DNA of 64,000 nt from an uncultured Verrucomicrobiales bacterium. Lineage in GTDB: Bacteria > Verrucomicrobiota > Verrucomicrobiia > Verrucomicrobiales > Akkermansiaceae. Positions 18,001-26,353 of this stretch are shown here, one piece after another; position 1 is the stretch's first letter; each line of letters starts with the position of its first letter. Position numbers and translations under genes: made by a program. The stretch is taken from contig CALGJQ010000012.1 in NCBI GenBank assembly GCA_937928545.1, forward strand, positions 29,719 to 93,718, given 5' to 3'. The notes beneath the pieces are model-generated. The model searched no databases, was not told where the DNA came from, and saw only the letters and a list, made by a program, of their open reading frames with translations.

Positions 18001-19977
18001 CCGGTGAGGAATCCGACTGATGGGGTGACGCCGACTCCAGTAAGGCCAGCGGTTTGGCCGACGGTTGATCGCAGTGATCCCGATCCTGATCAGTGGCACA
18101 TTTCTTTGGCCTATCCGATTAATTACGATGAATTGGAGTTGATCGATGACAATAATTTGGTCGAGCCATCGAACCGGAATCGCCGTCAAACGCATTGGCA
18201 GATGATGTTTAATGCGAAGGATCAGTTAAGGCAGAAGATGGGGTTTGCTCTCCAGCAAATCGTAGTGGTGAGCGCGGAGGCGGATGCGATTGAGGACAAC
18301 ATGTACGGAGCATCCAACTACCAGGATCAGCTTAATCATCATGCCTTCAATCACTACCGAGACGTTTTAGGCTTTGTGAATTGGTCGCCGTTGATGGGGA
18401 AGTGGCTGTCGAGCCTGCAGAACCAAAAAGGGGCTGATTTGGATGGGGATGGCGAAGACGATATTTTTCCGGATGAGAATTTGGCCCGTGAGGACATGCA
18501 GTTGTTTTCGATCGGCCTTTTCGAGTTGTGGCCAGATGGTTCGCTGCGACTTGGGTCCGATGGTTTGCCGATTCCAACTTACACCAACGACGATATCCGG
18601 GAGTTCGCGAAGGTGCTGACGGGGCAATCGTTTGGACAATATAATGCCACGAGTGCTCCTTGGGGTGGCGTTCCGTTTGCGAACATGGTGGAAAATACGT
18701 ATTTTGATCGGGGTCAAAATACGAACGGTCTTTTGACGAAGCGTTACTCTTACCCGATGACGATGTTTGGCGCATACCATGATCCTAGCGTGAAGACCTT
18801 TGCGGGGACGGTGATTGATAATACGCATCTCACCGACCCAACTGAGCAGGGGGTGGCGGACATCGAGCAAGCGGTTGATTGGTTGGCTGGAAAGCCGGGT
18901 GATGGTCAGCCGGATTATGACATGGTGAACAGTCACCGGAGTGTGCCGGCTTTTATCTGTCGTCGATTAATTCAACGCTTCACGACTTCTAATCCATCGA
19001 AGGATTACCTTCATCGAGTGGCGACCGTCTTTAAGGACAACGAGGGTGATCTGGGGCTGACTTTGAAAGCGATCTTGTTAGATCCTGAGGCGAGGATCGT
19101 GGATCTGAGTAACGACACTTTTGGAATGAAGAAGTCGTCGCTGGAAGCCTACCTTCAAGTGGTGCGGACGATGGAAGGGCTAACTCATATTCCCTTGCAG
19201 GATCCGGCTGGAGCGGCGCCCTTTGATACGGCAAATGGTAACTTCTCGAATAGCGATTTGTATTTGGGGAATTTTGGTTTGAACGCGGTCCAAGTGAGCA
19301 ATCAGGAACGCAACTTCCGCTTCTTGCAGGACTACACAATCACGGCTGGAACGGCTGATTTGCAGATGGTTCCTTTCCGCCAGGAGACGGTTTTCAATTG
19401 GTATCTTCCGGACTATTCGCCGGGTGGGCCGATTGCGAGTGCTGGACTGGTGTCTCCGGAACTTCAGCTTTCAAATGAGCCTGATGTGATTCGTAACATT
19501 AACTTCTTTGAGGATTTGACGCGTTCAACTCGTGGGGTGAATGCTGATAATCTTGGTAATTCAACTCAGAATCAGCAGCTTGCTCTGGGAGGTGGGAGTG
19601 AGGTGAACAGTAATGGTCGCCTTAGGCTGGATCGAGTTGGTTTAGCGGCGGCTCTTTATCCATCAACTGCACCAAGTGCGGCAGGTGGGAGGTCGAGCGA
19701 GTCGCTGGCCGACGAGATCTTACTGGATGAGTTAGACCGCCGCTTAACGCTGGGATATTTCAAGCGGAAGTATCCTTACGACCCCACGGATGACGATGAT
19801 CCGAATGTTGCCGGCGTAGACGATCTTTTGAAGAATCCGCGCGAGTTAATCATCGATGCGCTCACCGCTCACAATAACCCCTTTAGTGGGGTAAACGATG
19901 ACTTGGATCGCCTCAATAAACTTTCTGACGCGCTCTATCTGTTGACCTTTTCTCCCGAGTTTCAAATTAAGAAGTAG
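15019..19977 (+). CDS. Giant multidomain DUF1800 secreted protein
   Basis: 1652 residues from ATG 15019; a GTG 33 nt upstream would only lengthen the signal peptide (MRISLLFSVGIALSASA). Modules by eye: an Asp-rich repeat near 20-60 (DEDLDGYLNHEEA), a PA14-like carbohydrate-binding region at about 140-300 (GRLRSLITPSQSGDFVFHLS, GTPYYLELRYIASVSQGHCQV), and a second Asp-rich repeat near 545 (EKDQDGDGLSDWEEL). These are followed by a Calx-beta-like region at about 590-735 and a CHRD-like domain at about 740-890 (DSHIHKANSGPAPGVII, NIHTVDNPAGEIWAFLG). DUF1800 runs from about 910 to the end (RRFLNQATFGAM, DENLAREDMQLFSIGLFEL, FICRRLIQRFTTSNPSKDYL). It is followed after 8 nt by its DUF1501 partner. 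Probably cell-surface; chemistry unknown. Confidence 0.92.
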   Translation: MRISLLFSVGIALSASALDLGVDGMSDVWQQRYGAMNVLPLDDEDLDGYLNHEEAIAGTDPFSPSSFPRQESVWLGAGGSPVNLSFETRPGKFYQVSRSGDLGVFAPVGPLLTGDGTQVELALADAAISGRSGGVLHELWANVAGNNLSLLTSQPTFPGQPDGELGLAEFDVPEVVSTGFGGRLRSLITPSQSGDFVFHLSSAGAAELLHGEDLVSAVSLAQVLPAQVGIQKGEWDAFPNQQSVSVNLTAGTPYYLELRYIASVSQGHCQVAWSGPGLDGIQLIGASDLAEGTFLPVEVDSPEVIKHDYDLAGQTGALWTSGTAVEPAPVGMSGNGERFTADPTQDLVTFPGAATEHFYATFLFNMAPGHRDLDLFFRNSTTGAQEGPRVDLEDSSVTTAVVRPNNQGGDSQIVVTFGDTYRVEIIASMSPGGFQYQAGLSTMTVAEDTFDIYVSDANGGLVGRTLGLPFWDAGPNVVQRLNAVRARYIREANVILDGWEVTGGTIAGNGYLAANTEGFSSEEGDQYFRVGVSEKDQDGDGLSDWEELQLAEFGPYLFFDAESVDGTSDLAAATALLNGASGSIEVSLQASDTAAFERNTPNLTEDHGEITVTRTGPLTPLTINLCQAPLANTGNTATVCDGTCCSLIGSAGDEEAEADDYLLMDARGNVITNRLSFGFGEMSKVLTVKATPDAVNEYPETLNIAIEADDAGTYQIGVMNGASIQLFDLPEHPENVALFTGTFSQDGNATVATNGAGFTTATLNGPRTEMRFWNEFSNLTSAQQDSHIHKANSGPAPGVIIYAITNEPGDESGNSPDSDPLNGPLTNYPWDLSASSGAVPTAGGAASKQVIIDSLFNQNGESPLYLNIHTVDNPAGEIWAFLGLSGGSQVSPGAPTLAPLPGSAEYPMLVGEELESEVRRFLNQATFGAMDDEVNVMVAEIEAERLSDPTYHRHEAFEAWMDEEMDPQVTPQSYLLDYNLATDFQYYVLGGSFDPVRNPTDGVTPTPVRPAVWPTVDRSDPDPDQWHISLAYPINYDELELIDDNNLVEPSNRNRRQTHWQMMFNAKDQLRQKMGFALQQIVVVSAEADAIEDNMYGASNYQDQLNHHAFNHYRDVLGFVNWSPLMGKWLSSLQNQKGADLDGDGEDDIFPDENLAREDMQLFSIGLFELWPDGSLRLGSDGLPIPTYTNDDIREFAKVLTGQSFGQYNATSAPWGGVPFANMVENTYFDRGQNTNGLLTKRYSYPMTMFGAYHDPSVKTFAGTVIDNTHLTDPTEQGVADIEQAVDWLAGKPGDGQPDYDMVNSHRSVPAFICRRLIQRFTTSNPSKDYLHRVATVFKDNEGDLGLTLKAILLDPEARIVDLSNDTFGMKKSSLEAYLQVVRTMEGLTHIPLQDPAGAAPFDTANGNFSNSDLYLGNFGLNAVQVSNQERNFRFLQDYTITAGTADLQMVPFRQETVFNWYLPDYSPGGPIASAGLVSPELQLSNEPDVIRNINFFEDLTRSTRGVNADNLGNSTQNQQLALGGGSEVNSNGRLRLDRVGLAAALYPSTAPSAAGGRSSESLADEILLDELDRRLTLGYFKRKYPYDPTDDDDPNVAGVDDLLKNPRELIIDALTAHNNPFSGVNDDLDRLNKLSDALYLLTFSPEFQIKK

Positions 19978-19985
19978 TAAGAACC

Positions 19986-21542
19986 ATGTCTGATTATCCA
20001 AGCATCTCACGTCGTCAGTTTCTTAGAACAGGAACCTGCGGCACGATGGGGGTGGGTTCTCTCATCAATACGCTCACGCAGCTGCAGCTGATTAATTCGG
20101 CGGCGGCTTCAGATGTGGGTGGGAGTGATGTGGTGGGTTCTGATTATAAGGCGATCGTTTGTCTCTTTCTGCGTGGTGGATGTGACATGAACAATGTCCT
20201 GATTCCGACGGTGGGGAATCCACAGGCGGCGGGATATACGACAGACCGTGATGTGGTGGGAATTCGGAATGGAGTGGTGGATGCTACGCTCAATCCCGAT
20301 GGCTTGAATGATACGCTGCCGATTACTGTTCCGGATGGTGATCCCATTGGCTTACATCCGTCCTGTGTGAATTTGGCTTCGATGTATGGAGCGGGAGATG
20401 CAGCCTTTGTCGCGAACGTGGGGACCTTGGCTCAGCCGACAACTTCTGCGACTTATCGGAGCGTGGCTTTGCCAAAGCAGCTTTTTTCGCACTCGGATCA
20501 AGTAACGGAATGGATGTCATCGATTGCCGATCAACCGTACACTTCGGGGTGGGGTTCACGGGTTGCCGATCTTTACCACTCGACTTGGAATCCCCAGAGC
20601 CAGACTTCGATGTTGATCACGGCGGCAGGGAATAACCAGTTCATGAACGGGGGGGATGTGAATCAATATTCCGTCACTTCAACCGGGGCGATCTCCTTAG
20701 CGAGTTTTGGAACGAATTACGGAAATGCGGTGAATACAGATGGGTCTTATAAAACGACCGCAACCGGTCAACGACTAAAGGCCTTGGAGCGGATCATGAC
20801 TTATAGTCACGGGCACTTGTTAGAGGATGGTTACAATGCGGTGGTGCGACGCGCTCGCGAAAACGAAGCGATTGTGACCGAAGCTGCTACGGTGGCGACG
20901 GGCTTGGGCTTAGACTTCGATACCACGTGGACGAATTTTGGGGCGGATAGCAGCGTGGGTGATGAGTTGAAGGCGATCGCGAAATTGATCGCGGGGCGGG
21001 ATTGTTTGGGGAACAAGCGGCAGATCTTTTTTGTCGATTTAGGCGGCTTCGATAATCACCAAGACATTAACGCGGATTTGGCTGAGCGCCTCTCGACAGT
21101 AGACAGCGCAATAGGAGCTTTTAATCAGGCGATGAAGGATTTGGCAGCGGTTGATACCGACTTTGAATATGACAAGGTGACGACTTTTCAGGCTTCTGAC
21201 TTTAACCGGACCTGGACTCCGAATAGTGATAATCCAGCGACGGCCGGAACGGACCACGCTTGGGGAACTCATTGTTTCTTGTTTGGTGGAGCGGTGAATG
21301 GAGGAAATGTCTACGGCACTTTTCCAGAGCTGGCAGTGGGAGGCTTGAACGATGTGCCCTCGGGGTCGCGAGGACGGTGGATTCCGACGACTTCGGTGGA
21401 TCAACATGCGGCGGTTCTGGCGAAGTGGTTTGGGGTTCCGCTGGGATCGAGTTCTCTCAGTGAGGAGATGAAAACGATCTTGCCGAATTTGGATCGCTTT
21501 GAGTCGATCGAAGCGACGGCTGCAAATCTGGGATACCTTTAA
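19986..21542 (+). CDS. DUF1501 family Tat-exported protein
   Basis: 518 residues. The twin-arginine signal (SRRQFLRTGTCGTMGVGSL) is at the very N-terminus. DUF1501 motifs are AIVCLFLRGGCDMNNVLIP, YRSVALPKQLFSHSDQVTEW, QIFFVDLGGFDNHQD, FQASDFNRTWTPNSD, DHAWGTHCFLFGGAV and a C-terminal VDQHAAVLAKWFGVPLG. The fold is that of the sulfatase/phosphatase superfamily, but metal ligands are not securely assignable by eye. It follows DUF1800 after 8 nt and is followed by a pseudopilin-like gene after 1 nt, so all three are almost certainly co-translated. It is paralogous to the truncated gene at the window start. Confidence 0.93.
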   Translation: MSDYPSISRRQFLRTGTCGTMGVGSLINTLTQLQLINSAAASDVGGSDVVGSDYKAIVCLFLRGGCDMNNVLIPTVGNPQAAGYTTDRDVVGIRNGVVDATLNPDGLNDTLPITVPDGDPIGLHPSCVNLASMYGAGDAAFVANVGTLAQPTTSATYRSVALPKQLFSHSDQVTEWMSSIADQPYTSGWGSRVADLYHSTWNPQSQTSMLITAAGNNQFMNGGDVNQYSVTSTGAISLASFGTNYGNAVNTDGSYKTTATGQRLKALERIMTYSHGHLLEDGYNAVVRRARENEAIVTEAATVATGLGLDFDTTWTNFGADSSVGDELKAIAKLIAGRDCLGNKRQIFFVDLGGFDNHQDINADLAERLSTVDSAIGAFNQAMKDLAAVDTDFEYDKVTTFQASDFNRTWTPNSDNPATAGTDHAWGTHCFLFGGAVNGGNVYGTFPELAVGGLNDVPSGSRGRWIPTTSVDQHAAVLAKWFGVPLGSSSLSEEMKTILPNLDRFESIEATAANLGYL

Positions 21543-21543
21543 G

Positions 21544-22137
21544 ATGCTGCGTTCGGGACGTGCTAAGCTGCTTTGTGTGCTTGTTTTAGTGGGGCTTTTT
21601 GTCGCCTTGAAAGGGCCGGGACCTGACGGTTTTTTACGACGATCTTCGCAGGAGGAATCGCGAGATCGAACAAAGAAGACTGAGGGAGCGAATGAGCCGA
21701 GAAAGGTCGAGATTGATACGAGCAACACGGATGAACGCTTTGTGAGATTCACGGATGGGACGGTTCACTGGATGGCATCTTTCGAGAAGAGTCGTCAGCT
21801 ACATCAAGGGGAGTTGGCGAGGAGTGATTTGGAAATTGTGGAGCGGATCTTGAGTGATTACCGCTTGGTGTATCGTGAGAACCCGGTGGGGGTTGAGAAT
21901 TTTGAAATCACGGCAGCCTTGATGGGGGAGAACCCGAAGAAGGTCTTTTTTATCGATCCAGATATGGCAATCGTGAATGGAGAAGGTGAGTTGCTCGATC
22001 GATGGGGCTCGCCGTTTCGCTTTCATGCCATCAGTGGAGATCGCATGAATGTGCGATCGCTCGGGCCGGATCGGGTTCTTTGGAGTGAAGATGACTTGGT
22101 TCTTTATAAAGAAGAACAATCCCAACTCGCGGAATGA
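21544..22137 (+). CDS. Pseudopilin-like anchored protein (second copy)
   Basis: 197 residues from ATG 21544, the start touching the DUF1501 stop. The N-terminal transmembrane segment (AKLLCVLVLVGLFVAL) is followed by a charged linker and the shared C-terminal module FEITAALMGENPKKVFFID, GELLDRWGSPFRFHAIS and NVRSLGPDRVLWSEDDL. The same module ends the protein at 4590-5141. The DRWGxPxxF and SxGPDxxxxxEDD elements are reminiscent of GspG calcium-loop C-termini. The recurrence beside both DUF1800/DUF1501 pairs, at opposite ends of the operon, suggests a conserved third component, possibly an anchor or maturation factor. No catalytic residues seen. Confidence 0.72.
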   Translation: MLRSGRAKLLCVLVLVGLFVALKGPGPDGFLRRSSQEESRDRTKKTEGANEPRKVEIDTSNTDERFVRFTDGTVHWMASFEKSRQLHQGELARSDLEIVERILSDYRLVYRENPVGVENFEITAALMGENPKKVFFIDPDMAIVNGEGELLDRWGSPFRFHAISGDRMNVRSLGPDRVLWSEDDLVLYKEEQSQLAE

Positions 22138-22155
22138 CTTGAGCTTTGATAAGAA

Positions 22156-23106
22156 ATGTCCGTGAACTTAAAGCAGGTGCTTGGATTGGTTGTGGGCCTT
22201 ATTGTGGGAGTGGTTGGAGGAATTCTTTTTTCAAAGAGCCTGCGACCAGAGCCGGGTTCAATGCAGGATCAGTTGGAGATTGCGCAAGAGAAGTTGAGGC
22301 GCGCGGAGCGGGGTTTACGATCGATGGAAAAGCACTTTCATCGGCAGCAAAGTATGCGAGATGGGGGACTGCGTGATTTGGCGCGCGATTTTAGGGATGG
22401 AAAGGACATTAGCCCTGACGATCTTTTGGCAACGATGAAGCCGTGGATGCGGCAGATGTCGCCGATTTTCGGGAGGATCCGACAAATTAATGAGGAGGAT
22501 TGGGCTGATGCGAAAGCGTCTGAATGGGGGCGAAAGTATGATCTCTCGGATTCGGAGAAGGCGCAGTTAAAGGCGTGGTTTGCAGAGCAGGGGCGAATCC
22601 GTCAGGAGCGTTTGGATGAGGTGATCGCCAGCGACGAGACAGGCTTTGTCGATTTGATGCGGGCGACTGAATACAGTTGGAAAGATGCGGAAGGCGCGGA
22701 ATCGCTTATGGAGGGGTTTTTGGAAGGGGAAGAGCGGGAGAGTTTTCTTGCGGAGCGATTGGACGAACGAGTGCGCAGCGTTCAGCAGGAGGCGGATCGG
22801 AATCTGCAGCGATTGGACAATCTTGTGACTTTAGATGATGATCAGCATGAACAACTTTTTGGGGTCTTGGTTCGGGGGTCAGAGGATTATCGTCCGGAGG
22901 TCAAGCCGGAGGGTTTTGTGGGTCAAGAAACGGCTTTGGATCGAGCGGGCCGAGATACGGCGATTCGCGAGGTGTTGCGTCCGGAGCAGATTCAACAACT
23001 CGATCAGGAACGTGATCGGCGACGTGAGGAAGCGGAGAAAGAGTTAAGGCGCGCAGGAATGGTTTTGCCGAAGGACTGGGATTTGTTGGAGGGGGACTTT
23101 TTCTAG
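22156..23106 (+). CDS. Membrane-anchored coiled-coil protein
   Basis: 316 residues. One N-terminal transmembrane helix (QVLGLVVGLIVGVVGGILF) is followed by a long, highly charged helical region (LEIAQEKLRRAERGLRSMEKH, later SVQQEADRNLQRLDNLVTLDDDQHEQLF and LRPEQIQQLDQERDRRREEAEKEL). The last part has the feel of Spy/CpxP-like LTxxQ helices common in verrucomicrobial envelope proteins, though I cannot assign it. The stop codon directly abuts the ATG of the ABC ATPase, so it is translationally linked to the transporter. The body would lie in the periplasm. Confidence 0.72.
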   Translation: MSVNLKQVLGLVVGLIVGVVGGILFSKSLRPEPGSMQDQLEIAQEKLRRAERGLRSMEKHFHRQQSMRDGGLRDLARDFRDGKDISPDDLLATMKPWMRQMSPIFGRIRQINEEDWADAKASEWGRKYDLSDSEKAQLKAWFAEQGRIRQERLDEVIASDETGFVDLMRATEYSWKDAEGAESLMEGFLEGEERESFLAERLDERVRSVQQEADRNLQRLDNLVTLDDDQHEQLFGVLVRGSEDYRPEVKPEGFVGQETALDRAGRDTAIREVLRPEQIQQLDQERDRRREEAEKELRRAGMVLPKDWDLLEGDFF

Positions 23107-24054
23107 ATGAGCGAAGCAGCGATCGAGATCAAAGACCTCCGAGTGGATTACGGGGATTTTATGGCGGTGCATGACATTAGCTTGAGTATTCCTTATGGGC
23201 AGGTTTTTGGCTTAGTGGGACCAAACGGGGCAGGGAAGACGAGCACCTTCAAGGTGCTGACGACTTTGATGGAGCCAACATACGGCGAGGTGAGCGTGGC
23301 GGGTTTTGATATTTTTGAATCGGCGGAGGAGGCTCGACGAGTGATGGCTTACATGCCGGATTTGGCGCCGGTGCCATCGGATTTGAAGCTTTGGGAGTTT
23401 CTCGATTTTCATGCAGACACGCATCAACTCGGTGGCCGCAAAGAGCGGCGGGAGAGGGTGGATGAGTGCCTGAAGATTGTGAACCTTTTCGATAAGCGGG
23501 GGGCATGGTGCAAGGAGTTATCGCGAGGACAAACGCAGCGCTTGGTCTTGGCGAAGACGCTGCTTCATCGGCCGAAGGTTTTGATTTTGGATGAGCCGGC
23601 GAGTGGTCTGGATCCTCTTTCTCGGCGTGAGATGAGAATGGCCCTGCAGGCTCTTGCGGCGGAAGGGGCGACGGTTTTGGTGAGTTCGCATATTCTGAGT
23701 GAGTTGGCGGAGATGTGCTCTTCGCTTTGTGTTATGAACCAAGGTCGCTTGCTCGCGAGCGGGACGGCGGAGGAGGTGCGAAAGGCGCTGGGGAAGGCTG
23801 AGCGAAGGTTTCGTACGACGACTTTCGGAGATGTTCAGGATTTGGTTTCGTGGTTGGAGAAAAAGCCGACAATTTCTGCGCTGAAAGTCGAGGAGGCAAA
23901 AGTCGATTTTCAGTTTACGGGAAGTGATGAGGAGCAGGTGCAGTTGTTGGTGGAGATGGTGAATGCGGGTTTGAAGATCCGATCGTTTGAGGAGGAAAAT
24001 TCTTCCTTTGAAGATATTTTGGTACGTGTCGCAGAAGGGAATCGAGAGGAATGA
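23107..24054 (+). CDS. ABC transporter ATP-binding protein
   Basis: 315 residues. Walker A GPNGAGKTSTFK at about 38-49, Q-loop region, ABC signature LSRGQTQRLVLAKTLL, Walker B VLILDEPASGLDP and H-loop VLVSSHILSE. The DrrA/CcmA-like length with a C-terminal extension (about 230-315) is typical of ATPases partnered with separate ABC-2 permeases. It overlaps the next gene by ATGA, so subunits are made in equimolar amounts. Likely cytoplasmic face of an exporter; substrate unknown. The coupling to a coiled-coil anchored protein and the DUF1800/DUF1501 operon just upstream is notable. Confidence 0.93.
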   Translation: MSEAAIEIKDLRVDYGDFMAVHDISLSIPYGQVFGLVGPNGAGKTSTFKVLTTLMEPTYGEVSVAGFDIFESAEEARRVMAYMPDLAPVPSDLKLWEFLDFHADTHQLGGRKERRERVDECLKIVNLFDKRGAWCKELSRGQTQRLVLAKTLLHRPKVLILDEPASGLDPLSRREMRMALQALAAEGATVLVSSHILSELAEMCSSLCVMNQGRLLASGTAEEVRKALGKAERRFRTTTFGDVQDLVSWLEKKPTISALKVEEAKVDFQFTGSDEEQVQLLVEMVNAGLKIRSFEEENSSFEDILVRVAEGNREE

Positions 24055-25724
24055 GAAACTTAGAAAATCAGAAACCAGTTCCGGCATGGAAGATTTGGGC
24101 GAATCCGATTGTACGGCGCTATGCGCGGAGTCGTCTGAGGCCAGCGAGCTTTGGGGTGGCGCTGATGTTGACGATTTTGATTGCGGGCTTTTTCTTCTTC
24201 GTGACCCGAGAGGGAAGTGCAAGGACGATGAGTCAGGCCGTCGATATTGCGAGGATGCCCTTAATTCCACTTTTGATTTTGCAGGGTTTGATCCTCTTTG
24301 GTTTGGGGACAGGGCAAGCGGCGGCTGGGATTACCACTGAGGCTGATGAGGGAGTGATCGACTATCAACGGCTCGCGCCGATGACACCGTTGGCGAAGGT
24401 GGTGGGTTATCTCTTCGCTCTTCCGATTCGGGAATGGCTTCTCTTTCTTGCGACAATGCCCTTTACGATTTACTCGGTGTGGAAAGGGGAGGTGCCGGTT
24501 TGGAGCATCACTCAGCTTTATTCAGTCTTCGTGATGGCGGCGATTCTTTACCATCTCACGGGCTTGTTAGCGGGCTCCGTGATGAAGAATCGGAGGTGGG
24601 CGTTTTTGGCATCAACGGGAATGGTTTTCCTTCTCTACACCGTGATTCCACAGGCTGCGAAGTTTGGCCTAGTCTATCTCAAATACGTCACGGTTTATCC
24701 GGTTTTTAATGAGGTTTATCCCTATCTTTTGGCACGTCCGATGGGTGAAGCGGCAGAGGCAATTCAGAGCTTTGTGCCGCAGGCGCGTTTCTTTGGGCTG
24801 AATTTGCCGCAGGCGGTGTTCACGCTGATTTCTCAAGCGGTGCTGAGTTTTGCGATGGTGATGATGTTGTGGCGGCGTTGGCGAAAGGCGGATTGCCATT
24901 TGTTGGGGAAGGTAGGGGCGACGGGTCTCTTTGCGTGGTTGCAGTTGATGCTTCTGGGTAATGCGCTGCCGTTGATCGCGTCGGGGGATCTTTTTCCTTC
25001 GCGGGAGTTGAATCGGCGATTCGGTCGTTTTGTGAATCCGGATCTGACGCGGTGGAAGCCGGAGCCGTGGGAGGCGGTGGCAATGATTGCGCTCTATGGA
25101 ATTGTCACGCTGGGTTTTCTCTGGTGGCTCACCTTTCTGATTACGCCGCAGAACCATACTCAGGTTCGTGGATGGCGGCGTGCCCGTAAATTGGGACAGC
25201 CTCGCTTGCCAAGCTTCTCGGATGCTGCGACGTCGACGCCATGGATCTTAGCGATGGCTTTGATGGGAGCGGCGGGTTGGTTGATCTTTTCGAGGTCCTT
25301 GGTTGAATCGCATTGGTATCCTCAGTTGTCTTTGATTGCACTGGCACCGCTTGCGATGGTGCTGACTCTGGTGAGTGGGGGCTTGGGAATTCAGACTTTG
25401 TTGGAGGCCTTTGGTCGAAAAATCACGGGGATGGCGGTGATTATGGTTGGGATTTTACCGGTGATGCTGGCGGTGATCATGGGGGTGAGCCGAGATGATT
25501 TGATTGCTCCGGCAATGTGGATGGGGGGGATTTGCCCGCTGTCTTGGCCGGTTTATGGCGCGGGGGTTTGCCTCTCTCAGGAGGGAATGCCCCGCGATGT
25601 GGCGCGGGCAACACCGCTGGCATTTTGGTTCATGCAGGGCGTGGGTGTCCTGGTAGCCATCTGGCTGCTAGGGAAACTCCGCGCGTCGCGGAGGAAGATC
25701 TCGGAGGCCTCGAGGGAGGGCTGA
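24051..25724 (+). CDS. ABC transporter permease (ABC-2-like)
   Basis: 557 residues with about ten to twelve hydrophobic segments (FGVALMLTILIAGFFFF, RMPLIPLLILQGLILFGLG, LLLFLATMPFTIYSVW, VFVMAAILYHLTGLLAGSV, ILPVMLAVIMGV, FWFMQGVGVLVAIWLL). The charged loop TEADEGVIDYQRLAPMTPLAKVVGYLF precedes the inner core, as in ABC-2 permeases where a gate-proximal EGxxxxxRxxPM stretch contacts the ATPase. The start overlaps the ATPase stop (ATGA). A low-complexity Arg/Ala tail ends the protein. With the ATPase it would form a complete exporter. Confidence 0.88.
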   Translation: MRNLENQKPVPAWKIWANPIVRRYARSRLRPASFGVALMLTILIAGFFFFVTREGSARTMSQAVDIARMPLIPLLILQGLILFGLGTGQAAAGITTEADEGVIDYQRLAPMTPLAKVVGYLFALPIREWLLFLATMPFTIYSVWKGEVPVWSITQLYSVFVMAAILYHLTGLLAGSVMKNRRWAFLASTGMVFLLYTVIPQAAKFGLVYLKYVTVYPVFNEVYPYLLARPMGEAAEAIQSFVPQARFFGLNLPQAVFTLISQAVLSFAMVMMLWRRWRKADCHLLGKVGATGLFAWLQLMLLGNALPLIASGDLFPSRELNRRFGRFVNPDLTRWKPEPWEAVAMIALYGIVTLGFLWWLTFLITPQNHTQVRGWRRARKLGQPRLPSFSDAATSTPWILAMALMGAAGWLIFSRSLVESHWYPQLSLIALAPLAMVLTLVSGGLGIQTLLEAFGRKITGMAVIMVGILPVMLAVIMGVSRDDLIAPAMWMGGICPLSWPVYGAGVCLSQEGMPRDVARATPLAFWFMQGVGVLVAIWLLGKLRASRRKISEASREG

Positions 25725-25734
25725 GATAGAAAGA

Positions 25735-26184
25735 TTAAGCGACGTCGACGGTCTCGGGGCGCTGTTCGGCGCGTTCGAGGCTCTGTTCGGCGCGTTCGAG
25801 GCTCTGGCGGAAGTTGTCGAGCATCTTGGACTCGCGCTTGAGCATGTTGACGATTGCGGCTTCATCAACTTCGCTGATGAGTTCGCGGTCTCCAAAGAAG
25901 ATGATGAGGTTTGCGATCTCAAGAGTTGCTCCGCGGGCACGGCCTACGAAGACGGCAAATTCTCCCTTAGTGGGGCAGCTGCTGCCTTCAGCAAGGATGC
26001 TAGAGACAAGCATGCTGGATTCACGCAAGCGATTGGCGAAGGTTGTTTTGCCGAGGGAGTCGATGCCATCTGAGAGATCGGCAAGGCGATGCCCAATCTC
26101 AGTTGCCATTTTCCATACCTCTAGGTTTTCAAATCGAAAGTCAGCCACAAGTTGGGAACTAGAGGAAAGTGGAGATTTTGACAA
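25735..26184 (-). CDS. Four-helix-bundle protein (S23/IVP family)
   Basis: 149 residues from a TTG at 26184; GTG 26145 is an alternative closer to the family start. The hallmark DFRFENLEVWKMATEIGHRL opens a four-helix bundle, followed by FANRLRESSMLVSSILAEGSS and EFAVFVGRARGATLEIANLI. The family includes the protein encoded in the intervening sequence of some 23S rRNA genes. Genomic copies without rRNA, like this one, have no settled role. The last part carries an exact tandem heptad SLERAEQSLERAEQ from a 21-bp duplication. It is convergent with the ABC permease 10 nt away. Confidence 0.85.
   Translation of the reverse strand: MSKSPLSSSSQLVADFRFENLEVWKMATEIGHRLADLSDGIDSLGKTTFANRLRESSMLVSSILAEGSSCPTKGEFAVFVGRARGATLEIANLIIFFGDRELISEVDEAAIVNMLKRESKMLDNFRQSLERAEQSLERAEQRPETVDVA
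25762..25803 (-). repeat. 21-bp tandem duplication in coding sequence
   Basis: Two identical 21-bp units lie head to tail (25762-25782, 25783-25803) and add one heptad (SLERAEQ) to the helix at the C-terminus of the four-helix-bundle protein. In-frame duplication by slippage is the simple explanation. Confidence 0.9.
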
Positions 26185-26353
26185 GTCTCATCTCTGCTTT
26201 TGTCATGTAGCTTGGTTGGGGAGGTTGAGGGGGAGAGCCGTGCAGGCGCAGAGAGTTTTGGGGCTTGGTTAGGGGGGAGTCTCACGCGGAGCAGCTGAGG
26301 GTTTTGGGGGCTGGGCTGAGGGGCTGAGGATTCGAGGTTGGGGAGTTGTTTGA

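Noticed and set aside
25735..26184. 23S rRNA intervening-sequence protein locus
   Set aside because: The four-helix protein family includes such genes, but no rRNA flanks this copy.
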